Assembly: GCA_009838075.1 (NCBI GenBank)
Contig: VXSG01000004.1
Span: 1 to 64,000 of the forward strand
Reading direction: 5' to 3'
Origin: Boseongicola sp. SB0665_bin_10
GTDB lineage: Bacteria; Pseudomonadota; Alphaproteobacteria; Rhodobacterales; Rhodobacteraceae
DNA: 64,000 bases
Part shown: in pieces, positions 28,001 to 38,653 of the stretch
Numbering within the stretch: position 1 is the first letter of the stretch
How the letters are laid out: each line of letters begins with the position of its first letter
Made by a program: the position numbers and the translations under genes
The notes under the pieces: model-generated
Told to the model about the DNA's origin: nothing
What the model saw: only the letters and a program-made list of their open reading frames with translations
Database searches by the model: none

Positions 28001-29932
28001 CTAGGCCGTCGGTTCCGGCTCGAATTCGGGTTCCTTGCCGTCCCCGGACCTCTTGCGCGGACGTGTCTTGGGAATGGCCGTGACGCTCGCCGTGCCGCTC
28101 GCGTCAGTCGAATCGTCTTCATCGTCGTCGGCACGCTTCAACGGCTTGCCCTCGATCACGTTCGTGATTTCGCTGCCCGTGAGCGTTTCATATTCCAGCA
28201 GCCCTTCGGCGAGGCGCTCCAGCTCGCCCATTTTCCTGTTGAGAATTTTCCTGGCCGTTTCGTACCCCTCGTCGACGAGTTCCTTCACCTTCTCGTCGAT
28301 GCGTTTCTGCATTTCCTCGGAATGGGCCTGGCCGGATTGGAAAGTGCCCAGATAGCCTTGCTGCTCGTAGGAATAGTCGACCATGCCGAGTTCGTCCGCG
28401 AAGCCGAACTGGGTCACCATGGCACGCGCGATCTTGCTTGCCTGCTGGATGTCAGATGCAGCGCCGCTGGTGATGTCGTCCTTTCCGAAAATCAGTTCCT
28501 CTGCAGCCCGGCCTCCCATTGCCATGGCGATCTTCGACTTGTACTTCCGGAACGTGACCGAGAGCTGGTCCCGTTCCGGCAAGCTCAGCACCAGGCCGAG
28601 CGCCCTGCCTCGTGGTATGATGGTGGCCTTGTGTATCGGATCGTGCTGCGGAACGTTGAGACCCACGATGGCGTGTCCGGCCTCGTGATAGGCAGTCAGC
28701 TTCTTTTCTTCCTCCGTCATGACCATCGAGCGCCGTTCGGCGCCCATCATGACCTTGTCCTTGGCATTCTCGAAGTCATCCATCGTGACGAATCGCCGAC
28801 CGACGCGGGCCGCCATCAACGCCGCCTCGTTCACGAGATTTGCGAGATCCGCCCCGGAAAAGCCGGGCGTGCCGCGCGCGATGATGCGAAGGTCGACGTC
28901 CGGACCAAGGGGAATCTTGCGTACATGCACGCCAAGAATCTTCTCGCGGCCCTTGATGTCGGGGTTGGGCACCTGCACCTGCCGGTCAAAGCGACCCGGG
29001 CGCAGGAGCGCCGGATCAAGCACGTCGGGACGGTTCGTCGCTGCAACGATGATGATTCCCTCGTTCGCCTCGAAGCCGTCCATTTCGACCAGAAGCTGGT
29101 TCAGCGTCTGCTCCCGTTCGTCATTGCCACCGCCGTAGCCTATGCCACGGCTACGGCCCACGGCGTCGATTTCGTCAATGAAGACAATGCACGGCGCATT
29201 CTTCTTCGCCTGCTCGAACATGTCACGGACACGACTGGCGCCAACGCCAACGAACATCTCGACAAAATCTGACCCGGAGATCGTGAAAAACGGCACCCCG
29301 GCCTCGCCCGCAATGGCACGCGCCAACAGAGTCTTGCCCGTGCCCGGCGGACCCACCAGGAGCGCGCCCTTGGGAATCTTTCCTCCGAGCCGCGAGAACT
29401 TCTGCGGATTGCGGAGGAATTCCACGATTTCCTCGAGTTCCTCCTTGGCTTCGTCAATCCCGGCCACGTCATCGAACGTGACGCGCCCGTGCTTCTCGGT
29501 CAGCAGCTTTGCACGCGACTTCCCGAACCCCATGGCGCCGCCGCGTCCGCCGCCCTGCATCCGGTTCATGAAATAGATCCAGACGCCGATCAGCAGGAGG
29601 AATGGCAGGAACGACCAGAAGATCGCCATGAAACTCGACTGCTTCTGCGGCTTGGCGTCGAAGGACACGTTGTTGCTGACCAGGAGTTCCGTGGTTTCCG
29701 CGCCTTCAGGCTGGATCGTCACGTATTCGCGGCCGTCGCCGCCGCGGAAGGTGATCCTTTCGCCGTCAATCGTCGCAGCCGTTACGCTGCCATCCGAAAC
29801 CCGGTCAACGAAATCGGAATAGCTGACGGTCGTGTTGCTCAGGCCGGGCTGGCCTCCCGAAACAAGATTGAACAGCGCCAGCACAAGCAGGAACAGGACA
29901 ATCCAGAAGGCGATGTTGCGCATGTTGGTCAA
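28001..29932 (-). CDS. ftsH: ATP-dependent zinc metalloprotease FtsH
   Basis: A 643-aa membrane-anchored AAA+ protease that degrades misfolded and regulatory membrane proteins. Two membrane segments ([17 protein letters not shown] and [22 protein letters not shown]) flank a periplasmic domain. Then come Walker A GPPGTGKT, Walker [11 protein letters not shown], second-region-of-homology RPGRFDRQV and the zinc site HEAGH. The C terminus is acidic then basic. The tracked ORF runs to 29992; the TTG at 29932, 6 nt after GGGAG, gives the family-like [10 protein letters not shown]. An ATG at 29923 is the alternative. It follows tilS at the end of the Tol-Pal cluster. Confidence 0.97.
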   Translation of the reverse strand: MTNMRNIAFWIVLFLLVLALFNLVSGGQPGLSNTTVSYSDFVDRVSDGSVTAATIDGERITFRGGDGREYVTIQPEGAETTELLVSNNVSFDAKPQKQSSFMAIFWSFLPFLLLIGVWIYFMNRMQGGGRGGAMGFGKSRAKLLTEKHGRVTFDDVAGIDEAKEELEEIVEFLRNPQKFSRLGGKIPKGALLVGPPGTGKTLLARAIAGEAGVPFFTISGSDFVEMFVGVGASRVRDMFEQAKKNAPCIVFIDEIDAVGRSRGIGYGGGNDEREQTLNQLLVEMDGFEANEGIIIVAATNRPDVLDPALLRPGRFDRQVQVPNPDIKGREKILGVHVRKIPLGPDVDLRIIARGTPGFSGADLANLVNEAALMAARVGRRFVTMDDFENAKDKVMMGAERRSMVMTEEEKKLTAYHEAGHAIVGLNVPQHDPIHKATIIPRGRALGLVLSLPERDQLSVTFRKYKSKIAMAMGGRAAEELIFGKDDITSGAASDIQQASKIARAMVTQFGFADELGMVDYSYEQQGYLGTFQSGQAHSEEMQKRIDEKVKELVDEGYETARKILNRKMGELERLAEGLLEYETLTGSEITNVIEGKPLKRADDDEDDSTDASGTASVTAIPKTRPRKRSGDGKEPEFEPEPTA

Positions 29933-30013
29933 CGGAAGCTCCCTCGGGCAAGTCGTGACGGACCATTCAGATCCGTCCGGTTCCCAAGTCAAATAGCAAT
30001 CGGGGCGGATTCT

Positions 30014-31300
30014 TCAACGGGATTGCAGAAATTCGTCGAATCTGCCGCGACCCGTTGCCTTCGCGGTCCACGGGCCGGCGAGCCCCGCCACTGGTGCAGC
30101 CACAAGGGTTGCGCCCCGCCAGATCGCGGGTGACGCGAGAAGGCTCCGGCGTGGCATCCCCGTCTCGCGCCACGGCGTGTCCCTGACGGCCTCGCCTAGC
30201 GCGCGCACCTCGAGCGCGTCCGCGTGCGGACCTTCCAGGACCCAGCGGCCGTCCCATTGCCGATCGGTTCGTCCGAACACATCCTTCACCGCGTTGAATT
30301 CCCGCGCGATGCGCCACGGGCCCGGACCGTCCCGGCCGTCGGGCTCACGCGTAATGATGCAGCCCGCAAGCGTGTGCCTTCCCTCGTTCCGCAGGGCATG
30401 ATCCAATTCCAGCATCGCGTCAGAACGTGGCGGATACGCGCCCCCGCCCACCCATGCCAGCGCATGGCGGCGCAGGCGGAACAGGATCTCTCGCGGAACG
30501 CGACGCCCCTGGCTGGACGCGTCCGCCGCAAGGATCACGTCGCCATTCTCCTCCGAAGCAATCCGGGCGGCCTCACGGCGGACGTAGTGCTCCAGCGCTT
30601 CGCGCGCCGCACTCATGTTCCTGGCGACTTCGGACAATGCGCCCGCATCGATGCCCAACTTCGAAAGGGCCTTCAACCTGTCCCGGGCGCGCACGCGTTC
30701 GAATTTCGGGTCGTCGTTGGAAGGATCCTCAATCCACGAAATGTCCCTGCGCAAGAGGTACTCACGCCATTCCTCACGCCCGTGGTCGAGCATCGGACGG
30801 ATCCAGGTCGTGCCATGCCGTGTGAATCGGTGGTCCATCTCGGAGAGCCCGTCGACACCGGACCTTCTCGCAAGCCGCATGATGAAAGTCTCCGCGACAT
30901 CGTCACGGGTATGGCCGAGGGCAACCTGGTCGATGCCCGAATTGCGCGCCCAGTCGCCGATGAGACGATAGCGAGCCCTGCGCGCCTCCGCCTGAAGGTT
31001 GCCGGCCCCGCTCCATTTCCATGTCAGCACGGTGTGGGGAATGCCCTTCTCGGCGCAATGGTCGGCAACGGTCCCGATCTCGCCGGACGCCTCCGGACGA
31101 AGCCCATGATCGACGGTCACGGCTTCAACCGGGAATCCCAGATCGCAACCGTGCCAAAGCATCACCTCGAGACAGGCCATCGAGTCACTGCCTCCGGACA
31201 CGGCAACGGCCAGTCGCCGCGGCCGGCCCCACGCGAAGGGCCGACCCGCCAAGTTCCTGATCAATTCGTCGAACGAGGTGGCTTCGCGAATCACGGACAC
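30014..31300 (-). CDS. tilS: tRNA(Ile)-lysidine synthase
   Basis: A 428-aa ATP-dependent enzyme that converts C34 of the AUA-reading tRNA-Ile to lysidine. The PP-loop SGGSDSM is near residue 36, followed by VDHGLRPEA, LGHTRDDVAET and PMLDHGREEWREYLL. Its start overlaps the cpoB stop by 10 bp. Position between cpoB and ftsH is conserved in alphaproteobacteria. Confidence 0.95.
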   Translation of the reverse strand: MSVIREATSFDELIRNLAGRPFAWGRPRRLAVAVSGGSDSMACLEVMLWHGCDLGFPVEAVTVDHGLRPEASGEIGTVADHCAEKGIPHTVLTWKWSGAGNLQAEARRARYRLIGDWARNSGIDQVALGHTRDDVAETFIMRLARRSGVDGLSEMDHRFTRHGTTWIRPMLDHGREEWREYLLRRDISWIEDPSNDDPKFERVRARDRLKALSKLGIDAGALSEVARNMSAAREALEHYVRREAARIASEENGDVILAADASSQGRRVPREILFRLRRHALAWVGGGAYPPRSDAMLELDHALRNEGRHTLAGCIITREPDGRDGPGPWRIAREFNAVKDVFGRTDRQWDGRWVLEGPHADALEVRALGEAVRDTPWRETGMPRRSLLASPAIWRGATLVAAPVAGLAGPWTAKATGRGRFDEFLQSR

Positions 31301-32142
31301 GTCAAGCCGGTCCGAGCCTCCTGCGCCTCAACCGAAGCGTCCGATTCAGGAAACCGGAGCGTGACTTCCGAGAGCGTGATGCAGGCCTCCTGCACCTGAC
31401 CCAGCCCGTCGAGCGAGAGGCCGAGCTTCAGCAAGGCAACCGGCGCCGTCGGGCCGTCCGGCGTGCCCGAATAGCTTTCGAGGTATGCGCGCGCGGCACC
31501 GGAGGTCATGCCAAGCCCCGACAAGGATTCGCCGCGCAGCAAATGCGCGACCCCCGTAAAGGGTCCGCCTTGGTATTTCTCGGTGAAGGCCTGAAAGAGC
31601 TCAACCGCGGTCTCGAATTCCCCCTGATCGAAACTGGCCTTGGCGCGATCGAAGTCCGCCCTTTCCGCAAGCGCCAGTTCGACGCCGCCGGTGTCGATCA
31701 GGTCGATCGCGAATCCGCTGTCGGCCTGCGTGACGGTCGCGACCTCCGCCGGTTCGGATTCTTCGGAGAGGGCTCCGCCCAGCGTCGTGGTCTCGCCCAG
31801 GCTTGCGATGTCGCAATCCGCCTCCAGTTCGCACAGGCGGAATTCGAGGTCGCCGATCCTGTTCGTGCCGTCGGCAACGATTGACTGGACGCGGTTTGCC
31901 AGTTGCTCGGACGCCGCCGTCAGACGCCGAACCTCCGCTTCCAGATCGTCGAGGCGCTCGAGAACGTTGGTGCTCTGGAGTCGCCCTTCTGGTGCGGCGG
32001 TGGTCGAAAGTTCGCGCTTCAGCCGGCGCATCTCGACAAAGAGCACGGTCAGTTCCTGCCGAATGTCGGCAAGTGTCTGTTCCCGGTCCTGCGCGACGGC
32101 TGGCGCAGAAAGAAGCAGGGCGGCGGCAATCAAGGCCCGCAT
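31291..32142 (-). CDS. cpoB: Tol-Pal system protein CpoB (YbgF)
   Basis: A 283-aa periplasmic protein that links Tol-Pal constriction to peptidoglycan synthesis. A signal peptide (MRALIAAALLLSAPAVAQ) precedes a coiled coil (MRRLKRELSTTAA, VLERLDDLEAEVRRLTAASEQLANRVQSI) and a C-terminal TPR domain (DFDRAKASFDQGEFETAVELFQAF). GAAGGAG at 7 nt supports the start. It lies 13 bp after pal. Confidence 0.93.
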   Translation of the reverse strand: MRALIAAALLLSAPAVAQDREQTLADIRQELTVLFVEMRRLKRELSTTAAPEGRLQSTNVLERLDDLEAEVRRLTAASEQLANRVQSIVADGTNRIGDLEFRLCELEADCDIASLGETTTLGGALSEESEPAEVATVTQADSGFAIDLIDTGGVELALAERADFDRAKASFDQGEFETAVELFQAFTEKYQGGPFTGVAHLLRGESLSGLGMTSGAARAYLESYSGTPDGPTAPVALLKLGLSLDGLGQVQEACITLSEVTLRFPESDASVEAQEARTGLTCP

Positions 32143-32155
32143 CGGGCGATCTCCT

Positions 32156-32659
32156 TCAGAGGCCGACTCCTGTGCTCAGCACGGTCACGGCACGGCGGTT
32201 CTGCATGTAGCAGGATTCCTCCGAGCAGATCTCGATCGGGCGCTCCTTGCCGTAGCTTATGGTCCTCAATCGCGACGGGTCGATGCCTTGCGAGATCAGG
32301 TAGTTCTGCACCGTTGATGCCCGGCGGGCGCCGAGGGCCAGGTTGTAGGCCTGGGTGCCCTGCTCGTCCGCGTGGCCTTCGATGAGGGCCGTGTATTCGG
32401 CGTTGCCCGTGAGCCATTCGGCCTGGCCGTCAAGCGTGGCACGCGCCGTCGGCGTGAGCGTGGACTGATCCACGGCAAAGAGCACGCGATCACCGATGGT
32501 CGAACTGAAATAGGCGGCTGACTGCGGGTCGTCGACCGAGCCGAGCGCCCCGGTTGCACCGGTTGCGCCCGTATCCGTGGTGCCTTGGCCGAAACGATCG
32601 GCCTGGCTGCAGGCACCGAGGGCCATGAAGACGACAAGTAACGATCTGAAGAGCGGCAT
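32156..32659 (-). CDS. pal: Peptidoglycan-associated lipoprotein Pal
   Basis: A 167-aa outer-membrane lipoprotein binding peptidoglycan. The signal peptide ends in a lipobox LGAC, acylated at Cys17 after Lgt action. The C-terminal OmpA domain has LIEGHADEQGTQAYNLALGARRA and ISYGKERPI. It interacts with TolB and TolA. Confidence 0.97.
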   Translation of the reverse strand: MPLFRSLLVVFMALGACSQADRFGQGTTDTGATGATGALGSVDDPQSAAYFSSTIGDRVLFAVDQSTLTPTARATLDGQAEWLTGNAEYTALIEGHADEQGTQAYNLALGARRASTVQNYLISQGIDPSRLRTISYGKERPIEICSEESCYMQNRRAVTVLSTGVGL

Positions 32660-32796
32660 TGGTTCACCTGCGACTGCTTTCTGTTCCCTGCCTCATACAT
32701 GACCCATCGGCAAAGGCAACGGAAACAGGACGAATTTCGACGTCGGCAGGGCTGTTCGGCCCGGCGCAATCCGTCCGTGCGAAAGTCGCGGCCCCC

Positions 32797-34122
32797 TCAG
32801 GGAAGCAGTGGCGACCACGCCGGGTCGGATGCTGCCGTCTCCGTGGGGACTCGCCTGAGATTGCGTCCGGAAATGTCCACCGAAAAGAGTGCCGGCCTGC
32901 CTTCGGCCCCGGCGCTCTCGCGCGTGAACATCAGTACCCGGCCGTTCGGCGACCATGTCGGACCCTCGTCAAGGAAGGATGCCGTGAGGAGTCTCTCGGC
33001 CGAGCCGTCCGCGCGCATCACGCCGATATGGAAGCGACCTGCATTCTGCTTCGTGAACGCGATGAAGTCGCCTTTCGGCGACCAGACCGGCGTGCCGTAG
33101 CGCCCCGGCCCGAAGCTGATCCTTCGGGGCTGGCCACCAGCGGCCCGCATCACGTAGAGTTGCTGGTTGCCGGACCTGTCGCTTTCGAAGACGATCTGGC
33201 GTCCGTCCGGAGAGAACGACGGGGCGGTCTCGATCGACGGGGCCGAAGTGAGCCGGGTGCGTCGCAGCGTCGCGACGTCAAGCGTGTAGATGTCGGTGTT
33301 TCCGCGGCGCGCCTCGGAATAGACCACGGTTCGACCGTCCGGCGCATAGCGGGGTGCAAAAGTCATGGATTCGGCATCTATGGCCAACGCCGTCTTGCCG
33401 ACGCCACCGACGGTGAGTTCGTATATCTGCGGAAAGCCGGTCTCGTAGCTCGTGAACAGTATCCTGTCGCCCGTCGGCGAAAACCTGGGCGCAAGGACGA
33501 TTGACGATGCATCCGTCAGGTAGCGCACGTTCTCGCCGTCAAAGTCCATGATCGCGAGTCGTTTCCGGCGGTCGTCCTTGGGACCCGTTGCTTCCACGTA
33601 GACAACGCGGCTGTCAAAATACCCGCCTTCGCCCGTGATCCGGGAGTAGACCTGGTCCGCGATCTTGTGCGCCACGCGCCGCCAGCTTCCCGCGACCCCG
33701 GCGAACTGCAGCCCGTCGCCGAGCGGCGCGTCGGCAAAGACATCGAAGAGGCGGAACTTGGCGAGAAGGCGCCCGTCGGAGGTGAGCGCAACGGAGCCAA
33801 CGACCAGTGCTTCCACGTTGATCGCCTTCCAGTCCGGATACGCCACCGGAGCGTCGAAGTCCGCCACCTGGCTGACATAGGCCTGATGCGGGACGTCGCG
33901 AAACAGGCCGGTTCCAACGAGATCGCGCGCCACCACTTCCGTGATTCTCGCCGCGTACTCCTCGGCAGCGGAGTTCTCGGCAAGGAACGGCGCCACCGCG
34001 ATCACCACCGGCTCGATCACGCCCTTGGTGATTTCGATCCGCAAGGGTCCGGTGCGATCCTGCGCCAGCGCCTGTGTCCCGAGCGCGAATGCAAGGGCGA
34101 GTGCAAGGAGAATCTGCGTCAT
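32797..34122 (-). CDS. tolB: Tol-Pal system beta-propeller protein TolB
   Basis: A 441-aa periplasmic protein. A signal peptide (to about residue 21, ALAQD) is followed by the N-terminal domain (VAVAPFL) and a six-bladed WD40-like propeller with repeats of the type [22 protein letters not shown] and [12 protein letters not shown]. The ATG overlaps the tolA stop by 4 bp. A gap of 137 bp separates it from pal. Confidence 0.97.
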   Translation of the reverse strand: MTQILLALALAFALGTQALAQDRTGPLRIEITKGVIEPVVIAVAPFLAENSAAEEYAARITEVVARDLVGTGLFRDVPHQAYVSQVADFDAPVAYPDWKAINVEALVVGSVALTSDGRLLAKFRLFDVFADAPLGDGLQFAGVAGSWRRVAHKIADQVYSRITGEGGYFDSRVVYVEATGPKDDRRKRLAIMDFDGENVRYLTDASSIVLAPRFSPTGDRILFTSYETGFPQIYELTVGGVGKTALAIDAESMTFAPRYAPDGRTVVYSEARRGNTDIYTLDVATLRRTRLTSAPSIETAPSFSPDGRQIVFESDRSGNQQLYVMRAAGGQPRRISFGPGRYGTPVWSPKGDFIAFTKQNAGRFHIGVMRADGSAERLLTASFLDEGPTWSPNGRVLMFTRESAGAEGRPALFSVDISGRNLRRVPTETAASDPAWSPLLP

Positions 34123-35237
34123 CGGAACTCCATCCCTTCTTCACTAAAGGTTGCTTCCACTTCGCGCCATCGGTCAAATTTTTCGGCCGGAAGCTGGAAT
34201 CCCTTTGTGCCACAGCGAATGATGGCGCGTCGAGCGGCCCCGAACGCCCTGTCCGCATCCGCCTCGCTGCCGCCACGGAATTCGACCATTCTGATCGAGC
34301 CCGTGACGGGCACGCCGGTGCGTTGCATGTCGAAGGCCACGACAACCGACGTCGCGCGTGCACTGGCCGACAGGCTTCCGACATTCCAGCACTGCCCGAC
34401 CGCGAGGCCGAACGCCTCCTTTTCGCCACCGGTCAGGTCACCGGTCAAGGGCGAGCCGCGCGACGCCACCTGCTGGGAATCCGCGTCCGCGTCGGCCAAT
34501 GCGGCCACTTGCTCGGGTTCGTGCGTGGAGTCGTCCGGCACGTCCGGCACGGGGCTTGGAGGGCGCGATGGCCGTGGTCGGGGCCGCATGGAACTGACGA
34601 CCGCATTGGTCTCCTCCTCTTCGGCCTCGGTGACGATGCGGTCGCTGGCCTCCTGCGGCGCCTGCGGAGCGTCTTTCTCCTCGACCAGCTCCGGCGGCGC
34701 CTCGGGGTCGGGAACGGTTGCCTCGATCAGGTCATCCCCGGTTTCCGCCTCGGGCGGCGGCGCCAATTGCGGCACCGGCGCGACGCGGGGCGCCGGCGCT
34801 GCGACCTGGTCAGGCTGGGCGGTCGTGCCGTCGAAGTCCGATGGCGCCAGGAGCGCCGTCGGCGCGCTGTCTTCGATCTCCAGCCCCAAGGCGGGCTGAT
34901 CGAATTCAAACTCCGGCACGTCGGGGCTCTCCGGAGGTGCCACCGGGCTGGGCGTGGCCAGATCCGTGGCCGCAACCGCCACCGGGGACCGTGGTGCCTC
35001 GTCGTCCTCCGGCGCATCCACGTCGGGCGCGTCGGTCTGCGTTTGCGGCGCGGCCCCGGGTGGCACCAGCGCCGAGAATTCCTGTTCGGAAAGGATCGCC
35101 ACTTCAGACAAGATCACGACCTCGGATTGCCGGTCGCTGGCCAGGGGTCCGGCGAGGAACACCGCCAGGAGGAATGCGATGTGACCCGCGCCCGAAATGT
35201 ACCAGCTCCAGCGCAATCCTTCCTCACCCGCCTCCAA
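34119..35237 (-). CDS. tolA: TolA, energy-transducing protein of the Tol-Pal system
   Basis: A 372-aa protein with one N-terminal membrane segment ([16 protein letters not shown]), a long Pro/Ala/acid-rich periplasmic region and a C-terminal TolA domain III ([15 protein letters not shown] ... [11 protein letters not shown]). The middle is Pro-rich rather than the long helix of the E. coli protein, which is common in this class. It couples TolQR proton flow to Pal. The start is not certain: the tracked TTG at 35237 overlaps tolR by 14 bp, and another TTG seven codons on follows AGGAAGGA directly. Confidence 0.9.
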   Translation of the reverse strand: MEAGEEGLRWSWYISGAGHIAFLLAVFLAGPLASDRQSEVVILSEVAILSEQEFSALVPPGAAPQTQTDAPDVDAPEDDEAPRSPVAVAATDLATPSPVAPPESPDVPEFEFDQPALGLEIEDSAPTALLAPSDFDGTTAQPDQVAAPAPRVAPVPQLAPPPEAETGDDLIEATVPDPEAPPELVEEKDAPQAPQEASDRIVTEAEEEETNAVVSSMRPRPRPSRPPSPVPDVPDDSTHEPEQVAALADADADSQQVASRGSPLTGDLTGGEKEAFGLAVGQCWNVGSLSASARATSVVVAFDMQRTGVPVTGSIRMVEFRGGSEADADRAFGAARRAIIRCGTKGFQLPAEKFDRWREVEATFSEEGMEFR

Positions 35238-35685
35238 GCCTCGGACCGCCCATGTCGGTCACGAGACCGATATCCGTGATGCCTGCCGCATTGAGGGCTC
35301 CCATGACCCGCACGACGCGCGCGTACGGGATCGCGCCGTCTGCCCGGATGAAGACTCGCCTCGAGGCCCGTTCGCTCAGGACGGCGCGGAGACGTGGCAC
35401 GATCTCCTCGTCCGCCACCTCCGTCGTCTGGATCATCGTGATCCCGTCCGCTGTCAGCGTGACGGTCAGCGGCTCCTCCTGCCCGCTTGCAAGCGCCTGC
35501 GCCGCGGTCCTGGGAAGCTCGACGGGAACGCCAACCGTCTGCAGCGGGGCCGCGACCATGAAGATGATCAGCAGCACGAGCATCACGTCCACGAAGGGCG
35601 TGACGTTGATTTCGGACATTGGCCTTGCGCGCCGCCGCCGGCGCCGTTTGCCGGTCCGTTCGTTCTGAACCACTTCGGCACCCAT
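35224..35685 (-). CDS. tolR: TolR, biopolymer transport protein of the Tol-Pal system
   Basis: A 153-aa ExbD/TolR protein. After a very basic N terminus (RTGKRRRRRRARP) comes the family block MSEINVTPFVDVMLVLLIIFMVAAP, which carries the proton-relay Asp. A C-terminal domain ends in RVVRVMGALNAAGITDIGLVTD. The tracked ORF (to 35922) is too long; the ATG at 35685 shares one base with the tolQ stop (TGATG). Confidence 0.96.
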   Translation of the reverse strand: MGAEVVQNERTGKRRRRRRARPMSEINVTPFVDVMLVLLIIFMVAAPLQTVGVPVELPRTAAQALASGQEEPLTVTLTADGITMIQTTEVADEEIVPRLRAVLSERASRRVFIRADGAIPYARVVRVMGALNAAGITDIGLVTDMGGPRLGGG

Positions 35686-36383
35686 CAGCTCTGATCCAGC
35701 TGGCGTGACAGTATGGTGGCAAATTCGTCGGCAAAGCTCTCGTAGCCCGCAATGATGCGCCCGCTGTCCGCGGAGAGCTTGTTGTAGAAGATCACCGCCG
35801 GAATTGCCGCAAGAAGACCCAGGCCGGTGGCAAGAAGCGCCTCGGCAATTCCGGGCGCGACCACTGCAAGGTTCGTGCTCTGTTGCTGCCCGATCTCGAT
35901 GAAGGCCGACATGATGCCCCATACCGTGCCGAACAGTCCGACGAACGGTGCGGTCGAGCCGATTGTTGCCAGCAGCGGCAGGCCCTTCTGCAGCTCCTCA
36001 GCCTCCTTCTGGATCGCCACGTCCATTGAACGGTCGATCCGCGCATGCGCCCCGCCGATGGCCATCCCGTCCGCCTTGTGTGAACGCCGCCACTCGGTCA
36101 TTCCGGCGACGAAGACACGTTCGGTTCGTCCCGACGGAATCGGCCCCAGCGCGTCATAGAGGGTGTCCAGCGGCTCACCCGACCAGAAGGACGCCTCGAA
36201 CCTTTGCGTCTCGCGTCGTGCGCGCCAATACTGGCCGTGCTTGTTGATGATGACGGCCCAGCACCAGAACGAGGCGAAAACAAGCAGTACCATCACCACC
36301 TTGACGACGATCGTGGCACGCGCGAACAGCGCCCACATGGAGAATTCCATCTCCTGCACCAACGCAAGGGTTTCCGCTTCCAT
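35685..36383 (-). CDS. tolQ: TolQ, proton channel of the Tol-Pal system
   Basis: A 232-aa MotA/ExbB/TolQ channel with three membrane segments: VVKVVMVLLVFASFWCWAVI, then STAPFVGLFGTVWGIM, then ALLATGLGLLAAIPAVIFY. It forms the pore with TolR. The AAGAGAG site supports the ATG at 36383. It lies 114 bp after ybgC. Confidence 0.97.
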   Translation of the reverse strand: MEAETLALVQEMEFSMWALFARATIVVKVVMVLLVFASFWCWAVIINKHGQYWRARRETQRFEASFWSGEPLDTLYDALGPIPSGRTERVFVAGMTEWRRSHKADGMAIGGAHARIDRSMDVAIQKEAEELQKGLPLLATIGSTAPFVGLFGTVWGIMSAFIEIGQQQSTNLAVVAPGIAEALLATGLGLLAAIPAVIFYNKLSADSGRIIAGYESFADEFATILSRQLDQS

Positions 36384-36497
36384 TGCTCGACTCTCTTGCT
36401 GCCCTGCCCCGACATTTCGGGTTCCTCATGCGGCTGGACAATAGCTCAAGGTCGGGACAAATGGAATAAGCCGAGGCAGAAGCCGGATTCGGCCGCA

Positions 36498-36890
36498 TCA
36501 CGATTCAAGGCGTTGGCGAACTCCCTCCGGAAACCGGATCGCTCTTCCGCCTTCGGCAAGGGCGACGAGCGTGACCTTGGCGACAAACAGCGTTTCTCCG
36601 TCCCGCAACACGGTTTGGACCAACGCAATCCGCGCACCCGAATGCGACGACAGGCGAGTTTCGACAACGAGGTCATCGTCGAAACGCGCCGGCGCCAGGT
36701 AGTCGGCCTCGATACGGCGCACCGCGAACACGATGCCGAACCTGTCCTTCAACCCCGACTGGTCGACGCCCTTCTCGCGCACCCACTCGGTCCGGGCCCG
36801 CTCGATGAACTTCAGGTAGTTGGCATAATAGACGATGCCCGCGAGATCGGTGTCCTCGTAGTAGACGCGGATCTCGAAACTATGGGGCAT
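36498..36890 (-). CDS. ybgC: Acyl-CoA thioesterase YbgC (hot-dog fold)
   Basis: A 130-aa 4-hydroxybenzoyl-CoA thioesterase-like protein, the usual first gene of tol-pal clusters. The active-site motif YYEDTDLAGIVYYANYLKF is at the N terminus, with FAVRRIEADYLAPARFDDDLVV after it. It hydrolyses short acyl-CoA or acyl-ACP. GAAGG precedes the ATG. Confidence 0.95.
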   Translation of the reverse strand: MPHSFEIRVYYEDTDLAGIVYYANYLKFIERARTEWVREKGVDQSGLKDRFGIVFAVRRIEADYLAPARFDDDLVVETRLSSHSGARIALVQTVLRDGETLFVAKVTLVALAEGGRAIRFPEGVRQRLES

Positions 36891-37630
36891 GCAGCGCCTT
36901 CACTTCGTATGGCTCCTGTTGGGCCTCGTCCAGATTCCTCGCAATCCAACCTCCAAGACCGGGGCTTGTCCGCGCTGCCGCTGCCGGGAGTTGACGCCTG
37001 GCGACGACGGTTCCGGCCCAAGAATGGACCGGTGCGGCAACGGGAGGCAAGCGCCGTTCTTCCCACGGGAATCCGCGCCCGACTTATCCACTGCCACCTC
37101 CTGGCCCTTACATTTCATTTGCCGCTCAGAGCGCGTGAGCGTGACTGCAAGGCATTGAATCGTTGACGTTTTCTACGGCGCCAGGCACCTTCGCTTCCGA
37201 CAGCCGCCGTTCCGTAATCAAATAGTCACCGAATCGTTTCGATCTCCGGTCCCTGGGGTTCCCCAAGTGTCCTGCCGCGAACGCCCGCCCTGCGCAAGCG
37301 TCGGCAATCGTTCCGTCGAGCCGGGGAAGCGCATTGGCCACCGCCGCAGTCGACGCGCGAAAGGTGGATTGTTCGGGCGATTGGGCCATGTCCCGCTTCC
37401 GGCCGTCGGAAGCAACCCGGCCCGACGAAGCGACTCCACATGCGCTGCCGGTCTCAATCGGTGCGCGACACGAACAGGAGCCTGTCCAAGGGATGGCGGC
37501 CGCCTCCATGCAAGCCGAGGACGGGATTCCGGAGGGCGGTGCCTGACACTGATGCGAATTGGCATTTACGTTACTTGTTGCACTTGCGGCGTTCAGGGTC
37601 CATGTCCCTCCGCACGAAGGAGACGCCACC
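36891..37630. other. Gene-free stretch upstream of ybgC and the HTH/PIN pair
   Basis: 740 bp between divergent genes, with shadow ORFs only. It must hold the promoter for ybgC-tol (minus) and for the HTH/PIN pair (plus). Near 37564-37590 the direct repeat ACTTGTTGCACTTG lies about 45 bp before the antitoxin start and could be an operator, but support is weak. No tRNA or att-like duplication was recognised. Confidence 0.4.
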
Positions 37631-38080
37631 ATGGCAACGAGAATTACGGCAGGGATGCCGCTCGGCATTCCGAGCGAACGCGATGCGACCCTCGCGGATC
37701 GGGCGGGCCGGGCGCTGGAGCCTCTGGTTGAAGGGACCAGGCCGGTATCGGCACGGTTCGGAAGCGAAACCGTGGATATCCCGGCGTCGGCGCTGCGACT
37801 GCTCCGGGAGATCCTTGATCGCATGGCGCACGGCAAGGGCGTCGCCCTCACGCCACTTCACGCCGAGCTCACGACGCGGCAGGCGGCCGAGCTTCTGCAA
37901 GTGTCACGCACGCATTTGGTCCAACTCCTCGACGCGGGCCGGATCCCCTGTCGCAAGGTCGGCTCGCACCGCCGAGTCCGTGCCGAGGACATTCTCGCCT
38001 GGCGCCGAGAGACCGAGCTGCGCCGCCGCGAGGCGCTCGACGAACTGACCGCACGCGACCAGAAGCTCGGCCTGCAATAG
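37631..38080 (+). CDS. Helix-turn-helix (excisionase-type) antitoxin-like protein
   Basis: A 149-aa protein with an MerR/excisionase-type helix-turn-helix (LTTRQAAELLQVSRTHLVQLLDAGRIPCRKVGSHRRVRAEDILAW, residues about 77-122). The N-terminal domain has the pattern seen in antitoxins paired with PIN toxins (VSARFGSETVDIPASALRLLREILDRMA). The ATG at 37631 has GAAGGAG at 7 nt; the tracked ORF begins earlier. The PIN gene follows after 3 bp. It probably neutralises that toxin and represses the operon. Confidence 0.88.
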   Translation: MATRITAGMPLGIPSERDATLADRAGRALEPLVEGTRPVSARFGSETVDIPASALRLLREILDRMAHGKGVALTPLHAELTTRQAAELLQVSRTHLVQLLDAGRIPCRKVGSHRRVRAEDILAWRRETELRRREALDELTARDQKLGLQ

Positions 38081-38083
38081 GAG

Positions 38084-38653
38084 ATGGCCGGCCCGACGGC
38101 GTTGCTGGATACCAACGTGCTCTATCCGGCCGGTCTTCGCGACCTGCTGCTGCGCCTCGCCGACCGCCATCTCCTTGCCCCGCTCCGGAGCGCCGACATC
38201 CATGCCGAGTGGATGCGCAACCTCCTGGCCGACCGTCCAGATATCGACGCCGCCGTGCTGGACAGGACCCGCGCGGTCATGGACGAACACTTCCCCGATG
38301 CCGTCGTGACGGGCTACGAGGCCATCGCCGCCGGGCTCGACCTGCCGGACCCCGACGACCGCCATGTTCTGGCGGCGGCCATCCGCGGCGGCGCAGACGT
38401 GATCGTGACCCGCAATCTGCGAGATTTTCCGGTCGACCGGCTGGCGCCCCATGCGCTGGCGGCGCAGCACCCCGAAGCCTTCATCGCCGGCCTGTTCGAA
38501 TCCGACCCCGGTGCCGTCCTCGACGCAGTTCGCGGCCACCGGGCAGCGCTGCGCCATCTGCCACGGTCGGCGCGCGATCATCTGGCGGCCCTCGAACGCC
38601 AGGGGTTAAGTGGCACGGTCTCCCTGTTGCGGCGGCACGAGACGGCGATCTGA
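38084..38653 (+). CDS. PIN-domain protein, probable toxin
   Basis: A 189-aa PIN-fold ribonuclease-like protein. Active-site acids lie in ALLDTNVLYPAGLRD, DIHAEWMRN and the pair DPDDRHVLAAAIRGGADVIVTRNLRDFP. Longer than VapC (about 130 aa), with a C-terminal extension from about residue 135, as in PIN_3-type toxins. It directly follows the HTH gene. Confidence 0.88.
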   Translation: MAGPTALLDTNVLYPAGLRDLLLRLADRHLLAPLRSADIHAEWMRNLLADRPDIDAAVLDRTRAVMDEHFPDAVVTGYEAIAAGLDLPDPDDRHVLAAAIRGGADVIVTRNLRDFPVDRLAPHALAAQHPEAFIAGLFESDPGAVLDAVRGHRAALRHLPRSARDHLAALERQGLSGTVSLLRRHETAI

